A DNA stretch of 32,503 nucleotides from Gnetum montanum. Taxonomy: Eukaryota; Streptophyta; Gnetopsida; Gnetales; Gnetaceae. The position numbers and the translations under genes are program-made. Under the pieces are notes generated by a model. That model did not search any database. It had not been told where the DNA came from and saw only the letters and a program-made list of their open reading frames with translations. The stretch lies in the NCBI GenBank assembly GCA_015680685.1, contig MNCI01014188.1, positions 8,623 to 41,125 on the forward strand, given 5' to 3'. Below, one piece after another: positions 10,973 to 21,847 of this stretch (its first letter is position 1; every line of letters begins with the position of its first letter).

Positions 10973-11980
10973 ATTAATCATATGGATACAATAAATAACT
11001 ATTATAACTTCCATTTTGGGGGGTACCAATGTGCAAATAGTAGATTCTTTTAAATATTTGGGTCTTATTTATATGAACAATTACATGTGGGGGAAGTGCA
11101 TCAAAGAAAAAACAGTAGGAAGTTTTAAGGCTTTGTATGCTTTTAAAAACAAGTGTAAGGATTTCGGCCTTTGGGCTTGGAAGATCGGAAAATAAATTTT
11201 TCATACTATCATCTATTCTACTATATTGTGTATACGTGTTGTTTAGGGACTTAGACTCAATGCTAAACTTTATAAAGATACTAAAAGAGTGAATTTTTTT
11301 GTGTGAAGATGGTAGCATCCTAGTCAATTTTATTATGTGAATGTGATTTATTACCTTTAGAAGTAGAAGCCTTGTGTTGATTCATTACATATACTCATAG
11401 CTTACATATCTTAAGGCATGACAAATTCTCTAAAGTAGTTCTTGAGGATTCGTGAGACTGTGTTTAGTATTTTTAGGAGATACAATGGTTGAGAACATGG
11501 AATATCTCTTAGGAGGATGTGCAACAAAATCCTAAGCATATTCGCAACCTAGTCAAACAAAAGCTTTTAACATAGATGTGGGCTAATGTGGAAGGCAAGA
11601 GGCAATTTTATTTACACCACATTGGATTTAGTAAATTAGATGTAGAAGCTTACTATCTCTTAGCTGCTATTCCCATCAATTATCAGAATGCTATTAGTAA
11701 GCTTTGCTTAAGTTCTCATCATGTTAGAATTGAAAATGAAAGATGTATTCAACTCCCTCGAGAAGAGGACATTTATAGGTTGTGTAGATTAAGAGGCTTC
11801 AAACATGAGTTACATGTGTTTCTTTCTTATGTTATGACTACCCATTTGAGACGATCTTATATTGTTACAATGAAAAACCTGGATGATTTGTTTTTAATGC
11901 CTCTATTGGCGCTTGGTCCATTTGGAGAGTCTATCTTTATTTATTTTTTTTATAAAAATGTAATATCTATTGAATAGATC
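10829..11980 (+). pseudogene. LINE reverse transcriptase C-terminal remnant
   Basis: Reading on from the 5S tail gives CHSYGFQMNVDKTK and, after the duplication, VDSFKYLGLIY near 11045. KALYAFKNKCKDFGLWAWK follows near 11130. These match the RT thumb and post-RT region of plant LINEs (MNxxKTK, SFKYLG, KALY). A long open frame at 11576-11977 ends with ISKLCLSSHHVRIENERC and a degraded Cys/His region, typical of LINE ORF2 C-termini. Stops and frameshifts lie between. It differs from the RTE-like remnant at 5.7 kb, so a second clade is represented. Confidence 0.65.
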
Positions 11981-14005
11981 ATATGGGTCTTTAGACATAA
12001 TAAAACTTCATTTAATTTCAATAAAGTATCATTTTTTCTAAGCAAAATTTTCTAGCATAATCTAAATTTTTATTTCAATTGGCAAAGTAATAAATAGCCT
12101 TAAAGGGCTTATGATGGTTCCAATTTAAACAAAATACATTAATAAATGCATGTACTATGCTAAGTTATTTCTCTTAAGCAAAAGTGAGGATGCTACTTGG
12201 TTGTGGTATGTACATTTATTGAACCCTATGCTAAGTGGATCACCAAATGGTTAACTCATATAGTGTGGAGTTGTGATTATTTACCATGATTACTCATTGC
12301 AATTAGTTGATTAACATTTTCTTTTGCTCTTACTAAAATATTGTGTAAAGGGTCAAGTAATAACATAAAAAAGTAACATATACACTTTTTTTTTCAAGAG
12401 ACTGTGATTGGTAGTACAACCCCTACCCACATAGCAAGTTTGATGCTAATTACTAAAAGAGTGTCCCATCATAAAGCTACTACACAACTACATAATTGCT
12501 AAATTTGAATCTAAATTTTATGGTATTTTTAATCTGTAACTTAGCATTCTCTGCCAGAATAAGAAACTACAGTTATGGTATCTTAAAACATACATTCGAA
12601 AGCCCCGTAAGAGAATAAGAAACTCATCCTCAATTACATTTTAGTTGCATAGGTAAAAGGTTTATTTGCTAAGAAGAACATTATTTGAGTACCTAATATC
12701 CACTTTAGGATAGGGACATCTCATTTTCCAACATAGCATATTATTGTTCTTGGAATCTTTTGAATTGTTGTAGAATTATTCTTAGGTCTCTCCCTAATTT
12801 CTCCTTACCTAGTACAATTCAGAAAATATTTATGTTACTTGCCTAAGAAAAGCTACAGTTAAGAAAGAGGTCGTAAAAATATGTGTACAAGAGCTCCAAA
12901 GAGACCAAGGATAATGATACCCTAAGCCAATGTCTTAAAATGGAGATTAGTTATTCGATAATGTTCCTAGTTGAGCTATACGATTATTATCAAGCCATAT
13001 AAAATGTAATTGTATATGAATTTCTTATTCTCCTACAATGTTTCAAAATACATTTTTACCATGTAAGTGAGAAATCTTAAAGAGCATTTTATGTGAGTCT
13101 TTCTAGCTTGGATCATTAAGGCTAGAACACTACCATGAAGATGTGTACTAATAGCACGATTTATGCACAAGTGTCACATGATAGAACCTTTGAGCCTAGG
13201 TAGAACTAAAGTTCAATATTAGTTTTAATTTTAAATTTGATCATGCTAGCAAGTTTACTATTACACATGTGCATTGCTCATAGGCTTGTACAAAAGATGA
13301 GTTGGTTAGATCTATATACATTTTATTTTTTCAAAATATTTAGTACCCAACAACAAACTTAACAATTTCTTATAATTGCATTATTACACTAACATTATAA
13401 CATTTGTGTTTGGATAAGGTTGTGAGACATGTCATGAAAGATTAAAGACATAATTTGCTTTAGAAATTCAAGAATATGATAAATAAGATATTTTTACTCA
13501 ATGCAAAACTTCTAAGGCTTCACCACTTTTGTCTGGAAGTAAATCTCAATTTCTAAACCATGTGTGTCTTGCGTTGAATGGTGCCCAAAGGTTGTATAAC
13601 ACAGGCAACTTAAACCTATGTGGTTATGTATTTGTCTACTGGGCTAAGGCCTCAACATTTCTACAATTTGGAATTATCTATAGTGAAGTCCCATGCCAAA
13701 CAACTTAGATAAATAAACATTGCCCATCCTATGCAATAATAATACCGTTAGCATTAAATTAGAGTGCTTTGTGGGATGCCAAGATGCTAAGCATTGGGTG
13801 GTCTTTCTATCCATGCAAAATTGCAACTTTAAGTGAAAGAAAGTTGTGTGTCTTTCATAAATCGGCAACATTACTTAACTAGTTAATTGATTGCTGGAAG
13901 TTTACGGTTGCATTGGAAGGATTGTTTTTGCATAAAACATTCATAATTTCTACTTTAGCCATTGTGTAACATATAGTGGGTTGCTTGGATAGAGCAATTT
14001 CTTAA
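11981..14005. other. AT-rich intergenic stretch, nothing recognised
   Basis: Two kilobases without a supportable gene, RNA or repeat on either strand. The base composition is like the rest of the left half and changes at the LTR edge near 14006, where GC content rises. Confidence 0.4.
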
Positions 14006-14600
14006 TGCCTTAGAGATGAAACGTAATGGATCCTGTAGGCTAGAAACACTTAGAGGTTGTTGGTTGAACAGTCTTAACCCCGGATCCATGCAAGGGCCGT
14101 GCTGGATAAAATGGAAATGGGGTGCCCTGAACGGTCTGGTCAATCAAACAGGGACTTAGTCGGTGTCACTAAACCTTTTGCAAACATGTAATTTGAAAAC
14201 AATGTTTATAGCTTAAAATAATAATTATTATATGTGAGGAAACGAAAACGATGTAAAATGCAATGATAAGTAGGAGAGTAAAGTAGACTAGAGTTAAGAA
14301 ATGCACCACTTCAAGACTACGACTTTACTTTGTCAAGGTGGATACAATCGGTTGCGCGACGCTGGGAAGCATAGAGATCCCAAAAGTAACCAACTTCAAA
14401 GCAAGCCAACTATACGCTTGAATGTAGATTCAAGAGCTAATGATGCAAAATGCTACAAAGGAGATAGAAAATAGCCAACAGAATGCCAAACGGGAATGCC
14501 AACTATTTAATTTTTGCCAACTTTTTGAGTTGCTAGTTTGCCAATAACAAATGCTAACAATGCTCAAAATTGTCAACCCTTTGAGCATTGCTCATTGGGG

Positions 14601-14608
14601 TATTTATA
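14601..14608 (-). promoter_or_regulatory. TATA box in the left LTR
   Basis: TATAAATA on the minus strand; the same box sits at 31913-31920 in the right LTR. Position is about 600 bp from the inner LTR edge in the right copy, setting the R-U5 length. Confidence 0.55.
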
Positions 14609-14866
14609 GGGCTAGGGGCATGCGAGAGACATGGTTTGGATGCCACATGTCCTGGACCCACAAGATGTTGACGTGTCCATGTTGCATGGACATGCAAAGC
14701 TGATTAATGAGCTTGCTGCACTGCAATCACACTGTTGAAATTGGAGATGCTGGGATTAGGTGTGCTAACGATGCAGATAAGGAATGAAGTGCACTGATGT
14801 AGCGTAGCCTCCTGCTACGCTATGCTACGTTGTGGAGTGTAGCTTGTTAGCATAGCAAGGCTGCTT

Positions 14867-14906
14867 GCTACGCTATGCTATGCTATGTAGCATAGCATAG
14901 CGTAGC
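14867..14906. repeat. 40-bp near-perfect palindrome in the left LTR
   Basis: The left arm begins GCTACGCTATGCTATGCTA (19 bp). The right arm is its exact complement, ending TAGCATAGCATAGCGTAGC, with only the two central bases unpaired. It lies in U3, upstream of the TATA box on the minus strand. It would form a strong cruciform or RNA hairpin. Confidence 0.9.
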
Positions 14907-15726
14907 CACTAGTTCAAAGAAGGAATTTGCATTCGAGTTAATTGTAGGTGCTTAAAGCCTTTGCAGTGTATTGGCTACTTCTGCATGTTTGCTACGCTAC
15001 AACGTAGCATAGTGTAGCAGCTGGCCTTAACTGCAATTTGCACTTAAGTTGTAAACTTTTGTTTGATGATCATGCTGACAATCTACAACCTTTGTTCTTT
15101 GCGATGTGAAGCCTTTGAGCTTGCTGATCCTGCATTTTGAGATGCCTTTTATCGTTCTTGCATCATCGCTACGCTGTGCTATGCTGCATAGCGTAGTAGC
15201 CAACATAGCCTACTTTTTGCTTAATCTGTTACTTTTCTAGTAAGAGGAGCTTTGTTGAAGGACTTGAAGTCAAGCGAAGCAATTCATTTTGAAGGCCGGA
15301 GGTGCTTGCTAAGTGCAATTGAAATTACTCAGTAAGCTGGGCCTTTCTATCTTGCTTTTCTTGCAATAGTTCATAGTTGATTACCTGAACAACTATCTCC
15401 CAAGGCCTTCTACGCTACATAGCGCAGCAAACTTCTTGACTAGAAAACTTGCCAAATTGTTTCGTGCATCCTGAGCACCGTCGACAACTCCACATGTGGT
15501 TTTTGAGTAAACTGTCAGCAGGATGAATTGTCCAAGTGGGTAGGTTGGAGAGTTTGTCGGGCCTGTCAACACTGGGTGTAGAAAACTTGCCAAACTGGAC
15601 AATCTGCACTCAGAGCATCCATTTCCTGCCAAACTGTCATGATGCCACACTTGTGGAAATTCTTTGCCTAAATTTTGAGACCTTGGTGAAGCAAGAGGGT
15701 CCAAAAATTTTAGGGTGTTTCATTAG

Positions 15727-15738
15727 CCCCTCTTTTTT
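15727..15738 (-). other. Polypurine tract
   Basis: AAAAAAGAGGGG on the minus strand, four bases before the 3' LTR edge. It would prime second-strand DNA synthesis. This placement fixes the LTR boundary and the element's orientation. Confidence 0.75.
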
Positions 15739-15751
15739 GACACCTGGAGGA

Positions 15752-17007
15752 TGGACCTGAGAGATGTCAACAAAGAATACGAAACACCACAGAAGAGAAA
15801 ACACTAACATTGCTCTTTGATGATCGCCAAGATGTCACTCAGCTATGCTTGAGAGTGCTGCATTGGTTATGTGTGGAAAAGGGAAGGGTTAAGCAGGGAG
15901 GAAGGAGGTTCAGGAAAATGATAAAGATGAAACTTAGCATAATTCCTCGTCGGAATGCTTGTGAGGGAGTTGTTTGCGTGGTCATCTTTGCTTTTGTTGA
16001 CCTTCGACCTCTCATTGAAATTCTTAGAGAGGATGGTTGCGAAACAGCTGATGTGCCATTTATTTTAGGCACATTTTTTTTGTGCGTGAGCTTTTTCTCT
16101 TTTACGCTTTTACCTTTTGCTATTTTGTCATTTACATTTGCAAACAACCTTGTCGCAGGACAGGTGTTTATTTTCTAGGATGAGTTGTGTTACATCCACA
16201 TGGGGCTTTAACCTACCTACAAATGCTTCCCATGCGATGAGCTGTGTTACGCGTGTCATGGAATTTGTGGTTGAGCATATGGGAGAGCTTTATAGGTATC
16301 AAGAAAATCTTGTAAAAGAGGTAAGAGAATGGATTGTGAGTGTAAGGAATAAGGTAAAGGGGTTTAAGGGGGAGGAAAGGATGTGTACTCCGAAGTAGCC
16401 AAGCTAATCAAGACGACCACCTTGTAACAATGTAGTGTCCTACCGCCATGGCTCAACACATCTCTGGCCAACACCCCTATGGAACACACCCTGCAAACAC
16501 AACAGAAAAGCAAACTAGGAGAAACTGCTATGATGCAAAACAAAGGCAAAGATCTTGCTTGCTATGGACGCTACTAGAGCTTTGGACATTGTTGCCGAGA
16601 CATGTGACATCCAAACTAGGAAGGTTAGTAGTGGCCTTAGCAGCATCAGTGTGGAGGAGCTGGCACCGAGGAGGCTAGGAGTTATTGTGAATGCAAATGC
16701 TCAGGAATCCCTACCCAAGGTAAGCATTATCAATTCAGTTGTGAGATGGGCTACCCAACAGCTAAACATCTCTTGAGCTTGGCCACTGGCAAGGGCTGGA
16801 GGATAACAATATTGTGGCTGGGCCACAATACTACTAGAACTCCAGCAGCAGGTGCTGACTGGGGAAGCTACTGCTAGGGCAATGAGCCATGATGGCAGTA
16901 GGTCCAGAGGGTCAATAGGATGTCATACGACATCTCCAGAGGATCATCAAGATGCCAAGAGCACTGGCGCTGCATATGTTCCAGAGGGTGTTTTCTTGGC
17001 GTTGTGA
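15752..17007 (+). pseudogene. Candidate plus-strand gene between 3' LTR and pol
   Basis: Several plus-strand segments look coding but match no family I know. A start at 15752 gives MDLRDVNKEYETPQKRKH then a stop. Shifted frames give LLFDDRQDVTQLCLRVLHWL near 15812 and EFVVEHMGELYRYQENLVKE near 16262. A segment at 16564-16719 starts MDATRALDIVAETCDIQTRK and ends SLPK before a good donor, AAG|GTAAGC. If an intron ends near 16850, the next segment begins near QQQVLTGEATARAMSHDGSR and closes at a TGA (17005-17007). It is opposite to gag-pol, like the larger antisense gene. The exon structure is uncertain, and a decayed sense spacer is the main alternative. Confidence 0.3.
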
Positions 17008-17106
17008 ACTGTATTTTGGAACTGTAATGTCCCACCCCATGTCGGCACTATGCACGTTTTTTGTTATGCACTGGCATAGATGCATGTTGGGGACTTGCCG
17101 CAAACC

Positions 17107-17500
17107 CAGTTTAAGGTCCTGGTAGACTGTGGTGTGCTAGTTTAAGGTCTTAGCAGACTGTGGTGTACTAGTTTAAGGTCTTAGCAGACTGCTATGCTAG
17201 TTTAAGGTCCTAGCAGACTATATGTGCCATTTTAACGTCATAGCAGATGGTTGCTGTGCTAGTTTAAGGTCCTAGCAGACCGCTATAATAGTTTTTCATC
17301 ATAGCGGATAGTGGATGAGCTAGTTTAAGGTCCTAGTAGATCGTATGTGCCAGTTTAACGTCATAGCAGACTATCTATGCCAGTTTATAGTCATAGTGGA
17401 CTGCTTTGCCAATTTTACATCGTAGTGGACGAGCTTTGCCAGTTTTACATCGTAGCAGACGTTTGCTCACCTTTGCTAGTTTTACGTCGTAGCAGACATT
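17107..17500. repeat. Tandem array A (about 13 units of roughly 30 bp)
   Basis: Units have the form CTAGTTTAAGGTC, then about six bases (CTAGCA or similar), then GACTG or GACCG plus a short spacer of 8-15 bp. Each unit carries a small inverted repeat, GGTC-N6-GACC or variants. The array starts about 100 bp after the plus-strand candidate gene and stops just before the end of pol (17520). Confidence 0.85.
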
Positions 17501-17519
17501 TGCTTATCTGCTTCACGCA

Positions 17520-18600
17520 TTAGATGTAGTATAGCTTGAGATATGAGTGATTTACCAAATTTGTAAACTCGTTGCCATCCATGTCTACCAGCTTGAAGGC
17601 CCCGTTTCCAAAGTCTTTTGTGACCATGTATGGACCTTCCCAGTTTGCTAAGAATTTGTTCATATGCTCACGGACAGCCTTGAGAATGAGGTCTCCTTTC
17701 TGTATTGGCTATTGATGCGGATTTGCATGACATTTTTGTTGTTGCTTGTTCTGATAATTCTCTATGCAACCCAGTGTTTGTGCACACACCTCCTCTATTG
17801 AGTCGAGGTCAATGATCCTCGACTCATTGTTCTAGGCTTCGCTCACGACATTTGATAGGATCATCCGGAGTGATGGAACCTGCAACTCAAGAGGTAACAC
17901 CGCTTTAGATCCATAAACAAGACTATAAGGTGTCTTACCTATTGTAGTCCTGCATGTCATCTTGTAAGCCCACAACACATAGAGGATTTGCTCATGCCAT
18001 TGCCTCTTGCTGTTGTTAAGCATTCTCTTCAGCAAGTTGATGATGAAATTATTTTTAGCCTCTACTTGTTCATTTTCCTGTGAGTAATATGGTGAGGAGA
18101 ACAATTGTCTGATGCCAAGATTGCTACAAAAGGTTCAGGTTTCCGCACTACTGAACTGTGGCCCGTTGTCAGTTACAATAGTCATGGAAAGCCCAAACCT
18201 TGTCACGATGTTGTCCAAGATGAATTGGTAAACCTACTGAGAAGTAGTCTTCCTCAGGGGGATAGACTCTACCCACTTAGTAAAATACTCAGTGGCGGTG
18301 ATGATGAAGCTATGCCCTGCGGAAGACTTAGGCGTGATAGGTCCTATGAGGTCTAGCCTCCATCATTGGAAAGGCCACGTGATTTGCGTTGGATGTAGCT
18401 TTGTAGGTGAAACGTGTATATCATTGGCACGTATTACATGTATTGGCTTTGGCCAGGCAATCACGCTCCATCTGAGGCCAATGGTACCCTAGACATATGA
18501 TTTTTGCAGCCATAGCCCTAGGTGCTATGTTTCCACCACACAGTCCCTCATGTACTTCATTAATCACCTTCTGCACTTGCTCCTCATTTACACATGCCAA
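17520..18600 (-). pseudogene. Integrase of the giant gypsy element
   Basis: This is the last pol domain. The zinc-binding HHCC part lies near 18552-18424 (HEGLCGGN ... CNTC). The core follows in a new frame with LDLIGPITP (Asp at 18351-18353) and VTDNGPQFSS (Asp at 18168-18170). The Glu is in QENEQVEA near 18062, so the D,D(35)E triad is all present. The usual GQ before the Glu has become EQ. The C-terminal part includes KRQWHEQI, TPYSLVYGSKAVLPLE, KGDLILK and NWEGPYMV, and ends LKLYYI with TAA at 17520-17522. One frameshift near 18423 and a handful of stops break it. Confidence 0.85.
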
Positions 18601-18749
18601 CAATATCCCATCATAGGAGTGTTTGCATAGGGCGTCGTCTCCCATGAGCACATATTTTCGAGCACGATTACGAATCGCATCTCTCTGGGTAGATGTCAAT
18701 CTTCTTGGGGGCTTGCCATGTTGTAGGTAGGCTTTAATGTTGGCATACC

Positions 18750-19386
18750 ACTCCTGGGTATCTGCAATGCTGACAGAAGCTACGTGTATCGCTTGAGTGA
18801 TAGGCTCTACACACTCGGTAATCGAGGTTGGAAAACTTGCGAATAAGTGTGATGGAATATTTAATGCTGGGGTGGCCAGGGCATTTTCTATGGTGTTTTC
18901 GTTACGTGGAATGTGTTGCACGTCCATTGTTGCAAACTGTTTGAGTAGGCTTTTTGCTAAGTTGCAGTAGGGTTGTAGGTGTGTAGCCTTACAGGCATAG
19001 ACCTCAGTGGTTTGATTCACAACTAGTTGTGAATTTCTGCAGATCACCAGGTGTTGTATGCTTAATTCTTGGGCCGCTAAGAGGCCCCTAAGTAATCCCT
19101 TGTACTCTGCCACATTGTTTGTATAAGGGAACAAAAAACGATAAGTGAAAGGATGCATTTCCCCAGAGGGAAACGTAATGACAGCAGTTGCACTACACCC
19201 TCGTGTGGTCGAGGCGCCATTGAAATGCAAAGTAGCTTCAAGATGTGACGGGACAGCATTGACAGTGCTAACATGCTTGTCTAGGAATTTGGGATCTATG
19301 ATTACCTGGTCGTCGATAGGTGAGGTCATAAGTTGCGTTGCTATGGCTTGACCTTTCGTCGATGATTGGCTCAGATAATGCAAATC
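18750..19386 (-). pseudogene. Second, archaeal-type RNase H domain
   Basis: Between the classical RNase H and integrase lies a second RNase H of the type found in Tat elements. In the family its catalytic acidic residues sit in FDGAS, AEYEAL, GDSQLV and ADALA. Here they read FNGAS (about 19224-19210), AEYKGL, RNSQLV and ENALAT. The three Asp positions are therefore Asn while the Glu remains. The rest is well kept (TNNVAEYKGLLRGLLAAQEL, HIPRNEN). This part sits in a long open frame from 19383 to 18421 that runs on into integrase. The Asp-to-Asn changes imply loss of catalysis in this copy. Confidence 0.75.
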
Positions 19387-19760
19387 GAATTATGCTGTTA
19401 TTGCCTTCCACTGGGCTATCCTATTGCTTTCATACAAATTATTTGTGATAGCCCGGAGTATGTTGCTCTTGCAAATAATGTTAATCTTGCTATGAAATAG
19501 GTAGTGTCTCCACTTCTTCAATGCAAACACTAAGGCAAGGCAGTTTCTCTCCACCTCATTGTATTTCGCTTGATATGCTATCAGTGCATGACTTAGGTAG
19601 TACACTGGTATCTTAGAATCGTCATCCCATTTCTGACGTCACAGTGCTATGATAGACGTGTTTGAGATGGCAAGGTAGATGAAGAAAGACTTATCCCTTT
19701 GTGGTGGGTAAATAGTTGGGAGGTGCAAAAGGTCTTTCTTCAGATTATCAAAGGCTTATT
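19387..19760 (-). pseudogene. Classical RNase H domain of pol
   Basis: It continues from RT in the same frame after a stop near 19758. It keeps YYLSHALIAYQAKYNEVERN and CLALVFALKKWRHYL, the RNase H region of Ty3/gypsy RT. The first catalytic Asp region near 19660 is poorly preserved (IYLAISNTSI). It ends near QWKAITA, before a stop at 19387-19389 and the FDLHYLSQ connector. It would degrade the RNA strand during reverse transcription. Confidence 0.7.
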
Positions 19761-20935
19761 GGCATTGTGGTGTCCATTCAAAGTTAACCCCTTTCTTTAG
19801 TAGATGTTGCATGGGGTGTAACTTGTCGGTCAATTTTGCTATAAACCTTCTGATGAACTGTACTCTACCTTGTAACCCACGCAATTCCTTAAGATTTGTA
19901 GGTGGCGCCAGGTTAACGATGACCTTGACTTTTTCAGGGTCCACTCGTATTCCAGCCTCCGATACTACAAACCCTAGCATACGTTCTGTTCTTACCCCGA
20001 AGACACACTTTTTAGGATTAAGGCGTAAATCGTGCATCTAGCAACACTTGAGGACTACACCTAGATCGTTGGGATGATCAGTGGCTTCTTTAGATTTGAC
20101 CGCTATATCATCCATGTAATCGTTTAACGTTTCTAGGATGTAGTTGCTAAAGATGTATGTCATGGCTCGTTGGTAGGTTGCTCCGGCGTTCTTGAGCCCA
20201 AAAGGCATCAAAGTGTGACAAAAGGTGCCCATGGGGTCATGAAGGTTGTTGTTAACTGATGCTCTAGGTTAATGTGAATTTGGTTATAGCTGGAGAAACC
20301 ATCCATAAAGGATAACAAAGCATGACAAGTCATAGTGTCAATGAGTTGATCGATACTCGGAAGTGGGAAATCATCTTTGATTGTTGCCTTGTTTAGATCT
20401 CGGAAGTTTATATAGATTCGTATTCCTCCCATTTTCTTAGAAACTACAACGATGTTAGACATCCATTCTGAGTAATTAACTGCCCAGATGAAACTAGCCT
20501 GGTATAGCTTGGTAATTTCATCTCGTACAACCAGTGCAATCTCTGGTTTAACCTTGCAAGCCTTTTTCTTAACAGCTTTCATGCATGGGTCTAAGACGAT
20601 GTTGTGTTGTATCAGCCTCAAATCTAAACCTGGCATGTCACTGTATGACCATGCAAAGACTTCAATGTTATCTTGTAGAATTCTGGCTACATCTTTGTGC
20701 GTCTACGAATCTAGGAGGGAACTAAGTTTCAACATTTTTATCTTCCCCCTGGATGTGGTCACAAGCATTTCGATGAGAGGATCCTCAGTTACATTCGTGG
20801 CCTCTAAATCTAGGGCTTGGACTAGATGCTTAGGCCAGTCTAGGGATGCTTCTAAGGATGCTACGGTGCTAACTGAGGGAGATTCCTAGTCTATTAGCTC
20901 TGGGTTCAGTTGTCTCACAAGTTTGCCATGTGGAC
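19761..20935 (-). pseudogene. Reverse transcriptase of the giant gypsy element
   Basis: The inferred exon begins at 20935, directly after TTTTTAACTCTAGCAG, a good plant splice acceptor. It opens GPHGKLVRQLNPELID and keeps the Tat-type lead-in VFAWSYSDMPGLD (VFAWS... near 20660). RT motifs follow: VVVSKKMGGIRIYINFRDLN, then LSFMDGFSSYNQI with catalytic Asp near 20303. A one-base frameshift near 20230 precedes MPFGLKNAGATYQRAM and YMDD at 20107-20118. LRLNPKKCVFGV and the connector LRGLQGRVQFIRRFI follow. The catalytic Asp residues are intact, but stops at 20038-20040 and elsewhere inactivate it. Confidence 0.85.
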
Positions 20936-21126
20936 CTGCTAGAGTTAAAAAGGTGAAGAAAGATCATGATGGATTTCCATTCTTGCTCAACTTGCCAAAA
21001 TGAGATGAAAGTCTAATCAAGAGGTACCTATTTGTAGTAACTGTGCATAGTGAAAATTTGCAAAGTAGCAATGAAATATGAGCAATAGAGATAAATGGAA
21101 AGTATGATAGGAAGATTAAGATTTTC

Positions 21127-21540
21127 CAGTTTAAGGTCGTGGCGGACCACCTAGAAGTAAAAATGCAAAACTTCTAGTGTAAAAATGCAAAAACTACTAA
21201 TATAAAAATGCAAAAGCTACTAGTTTAATGTCTTTGCAGACTACCAACAGGTTAGAGTATTAGTTTAAGGTCATTATGGACCGCCTAGACGTAAAAATGA
21301 AAAATTGCTAGTATAAAGAACGACAAGCTGCTAATGTAAAAATGCAAAACTGCTAATGTAAAAATGTGAAATTGCTAGTTTAATGTCATTGCGGACTGCT
21401 AATGAGTAAAAGGTCAAAACTACTAGTTTAAGGTCTTTGTAGACTGCTAACTAGATTGAAACTATGCATTAGGATTGCTAGTTTAAGGTCTTTGCGGACC
21501 GCTAGCTAGATTTTTTTTTTGTGAAGGCAAACAGCTAGTT
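21127..21540. repeat. Tandem array B
   Basis: Six to seven copies of CTAGTTTAAGGTCTTTGCGGACCG-type units are separated by stretches of repeated GTAAAAATGCAAAACT words. Several units carry a perfect GGTC-N6-GACC inverted repeat (for example GGTCTTTGCGGACC, 21487-21500). The consensus matches array A, which lies on the other side of the pol exon. The array ends about 145 bp before the antisense gene's TATA box. Confidence 0.8.
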
Positions 21541-21685
21541 TGAAGCGTGTCAAGGCTTTTCACCCAGGCCCACCTGTCTTAATGCGAACAGTGCTACTAT
21601 GTCATGGCGGGCATGCTACGCTGCATGGAATACTTTGCATTAAATGGGAAGAGAGAATAACAAGTTTCCTTTTCACCATTGCAGC

Positions 21686-21693
21686 TATAAATA
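21686..21693 (+). promoter_or_regulatory. TATA box of the antisense gene
   Basis: TATAAATA in GCAGCTATAAATAGGG on the plus strand, about 160 bp upstream of the first start codon (21848). This spacing suits a TATA promoter with a leader of about 130 bp. It suggests the antisense gene has its own promoter rather than using an LTR. Confidence 0.5.
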
Positions 21694-21733
21694 GGGATTA
21701 ACCCCTGGTAAACTTGTCAGTTTCACTGTAACA

Positions 21734-21780
21734 GCGCAGAGCCCACATTCGTAGCGTAGAGCCCACATTCGAAGTACAGA
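21734..21780 (+). repeat. 20-bp direct repeat in the antisense gene leader
   Basis: GAGCCCACATTCGTAGCGTA is followed by GAGCCCACATTCGAAGTACA and then a partial third GAGC. It lies in the presumed 5' UTR. Confidence 0.75.
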
Positions 21781-21847
21781 GCAATTGTGCCATTAGAGAG
21801 CAAGGAAATTTGACGTAGCAACAAAGAAAGAGTCAACAAGCAAGACG

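Larger units (their letters stand above)
14006..15722 (-). repeat. Left (3') LTR of the giant gypsy element
   Basis: It matches 31286-32503 along its first 1.24 kb. The right edge is set by TGTTTCA at 15716-15722, followed by a pyrimidine run that is the PPT of the minus strand. The left edge near 14006 (TG) is set by alignment to the right LTR start and may be off by about 10 bp. It contains a minus-strand TATA box, three clusters of GCTACGCTATGC-like palindromes and repeated TTTGCCAAC words. A target-site duplication cannot be tested because the element's right end is outside the window. Confidence 0.85.

Noticed and set aside
15393-15760. Overlapping open frames on both strands across the LTR end
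   Set aside because: They lie inside the LTR or cross its edge, PPT and flank, and show no family motif; chance frames in GC-richer sequence.
17107-17500. CRISPR array
   Set aside because: Units and spacers are both degenerate, spacers are too short and similar to each other, and the setting is a plant retrotransposon.
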